Made by a program: the position numbers and the translations under genes
The notes under the pieces: generated by a model
Database searches by the model: none
The model's input: only the letters and a program-made list of their open reading frames with translations
Told to the model about the DNA's origin: nothing
Assembly: GCF_910592395.1 (NCBI RefSeq)
Contig: NC_088326.1
Coordinates: forward strand, 6,329,001-6,393,000
Source of the DNA: Lineus longissimus
Lineage: Eukaryota; Nemertea; Pilidiophora; Heteronemertea; Lineidae
DNA length: 64,000 nucleotides
Direction: 5' to 3'
In this document: positions 63,781-64,000 of the stretch, in pieces
How positions within the stretch are numbered: position 1 is the first letter of the stretch
Layout: the number at the start of each line of letters is the position of its first letter

Positions 63781-63825
63781 TCGACTCGATGACTCGACGA
63801 CGCGATGACTCGATGACGCGATCAA
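63781..63825 (+). repeat. GACTCGATGACGCGA short tandem repeat
   Basis: Imperfect repeats of CGATGACTCGA and CGATGACGCGA. They mark the place where similarity to the split gene seems to end, so another repeat may begin here and run out of the window. Confidence 0.55.
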
Positions 63826-64000
63826 GTTGGAATCTTTTTAAAGAATATCACTGCCTGGACTGTAATTTATACATAGAATCATAAGTGGAGGAAAATAAAA
63901 AAGAACCGATCATTACCAACCCCTTTCCAGCTGTTTTCACCGTATCTAATCCGACCATTTTTCGTTTCCTACAAGTTCGCATTTTTGATAAAACCATGCG

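Larger units (their letters stand above)
46037..63792 (+). pseudogene. Unrecognised multi-exon gene split by a Ginger transposon and a HINE-like repeat
   Basis: Coding pieces: exon 46037-46327 (acidic FEADISNSGHETDDEED, a frameshift near 46180, then a Cys/His block CILCRKTKHKRD ... CETLQAGC), GT-AG intron 46328-46539, and exon 46540-46802 (LLLHFQNVDPVSAEVCYHHSC). This exon resumes after the Ginger element at 59446 (SYRTSNLKK, then one extra A in an A8 run, then RLKAEHPEIVFLKASK, a (TE)n acidic repeat, to about 59878 with stops at 59772 and 59826). After the HINE-like repeat it continues at 63086-63771 (KRHMPKHISLGMAVRHVTGS, NCVALEHD, VWDNNDFGEETLSGKGTSHN). The pieces share strand, order and compatible frames. 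The zinc-like N-terminus and D-N-x-D...G-x-G-T-x-H block suggest a repeated, perhaps transposon-borne, family. Function unknown. Confidence 0.6.

Overview
This is nuclear DNA from an animal, most likely a marine invertebrate. The coding pieces carry GT-AG introns. The rest is LINEs, a Gypsy element, PIF/Harbinger, Ginger-type, Mutator-like and Tc1/mariner-like DNA transposons, Helentron-associated (HINE-like) repeats and tRNA-derived SINEs. I see no bacterial operon, rRNA gene, CRISPR array or clear single-copy host gene. The species cannot be named from this sequence; the HINE-like termini resemble repeats common in molluscs and other marine invertebrates.

Layout. 1-6.2 kb: tandem repeats, then a decayed minus-strand LINE (A). 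7.4-15.2 kb: a zone of SINEs and non-autonomous DNA elements, including a Tc1/mariner-like element flanked by TA, a Harbinger-like element that keeps only its Myb-like gene, and HINE fragments. 15.6-24.5 kb: a Gypsy retrotransposon with matching LTRs and a 5-bp target duplication (ACATG); a Harbinger element (18.6-23.9 kb) sits inside it, and a second Harbinger element (22.0-23.4 kb, 3-bp duplication CTT) sits inside that. 25.5-29.3 kb: LINE B with both reading frames open. 29.4-33.5 kb: a third Harbinger element with an open transposase and a Myb-like partner gene split by a 1.4-kb element. 33.5-41.8 kb: LINE C, broken by a 2.5-kb unidentified insert and by an 804-bp foldback element. 42.4-45.3 kb: LINE D, 5'-truncated but with a 971-codon open frame and a (GAAC)n tail. 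All four LINEs lie on the minus strand.

46-63.8 kb holds the most interesting structure. A gene of a family I do not recognise (zinc-finger-like N-terminus, acidic repeat, later a conserved-looking D-N-x-D block) is split by a 12.6-kb Ginger-type transposon (46803-59440, termini TGTTA...TAACA, 5-bp duplication GCGTC) and by a 3.2-kb HINE-like repeat. The Ginger element encodes an intron-containing DDE integrase joined to an OTU-type cysteine protease. The protease frame is split by a Mutator-like element (49453-54864, 9-bp duplication GTCCTAGTA). That element contains a second, shorter, inverted copy of the same Ginger family (49651-53797, 5-bp duplication TACGC), which in turn carries a HINE-like unit with a 300-bp tandem array. 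Target duplications, paralogous empty sites and reading frames that reopen on removal of the inserts support this nesting order independently.

Limits: all homology calls are from motifs read by eye; no database search was run. Boundaries marked approximate could be off by tens of bases.
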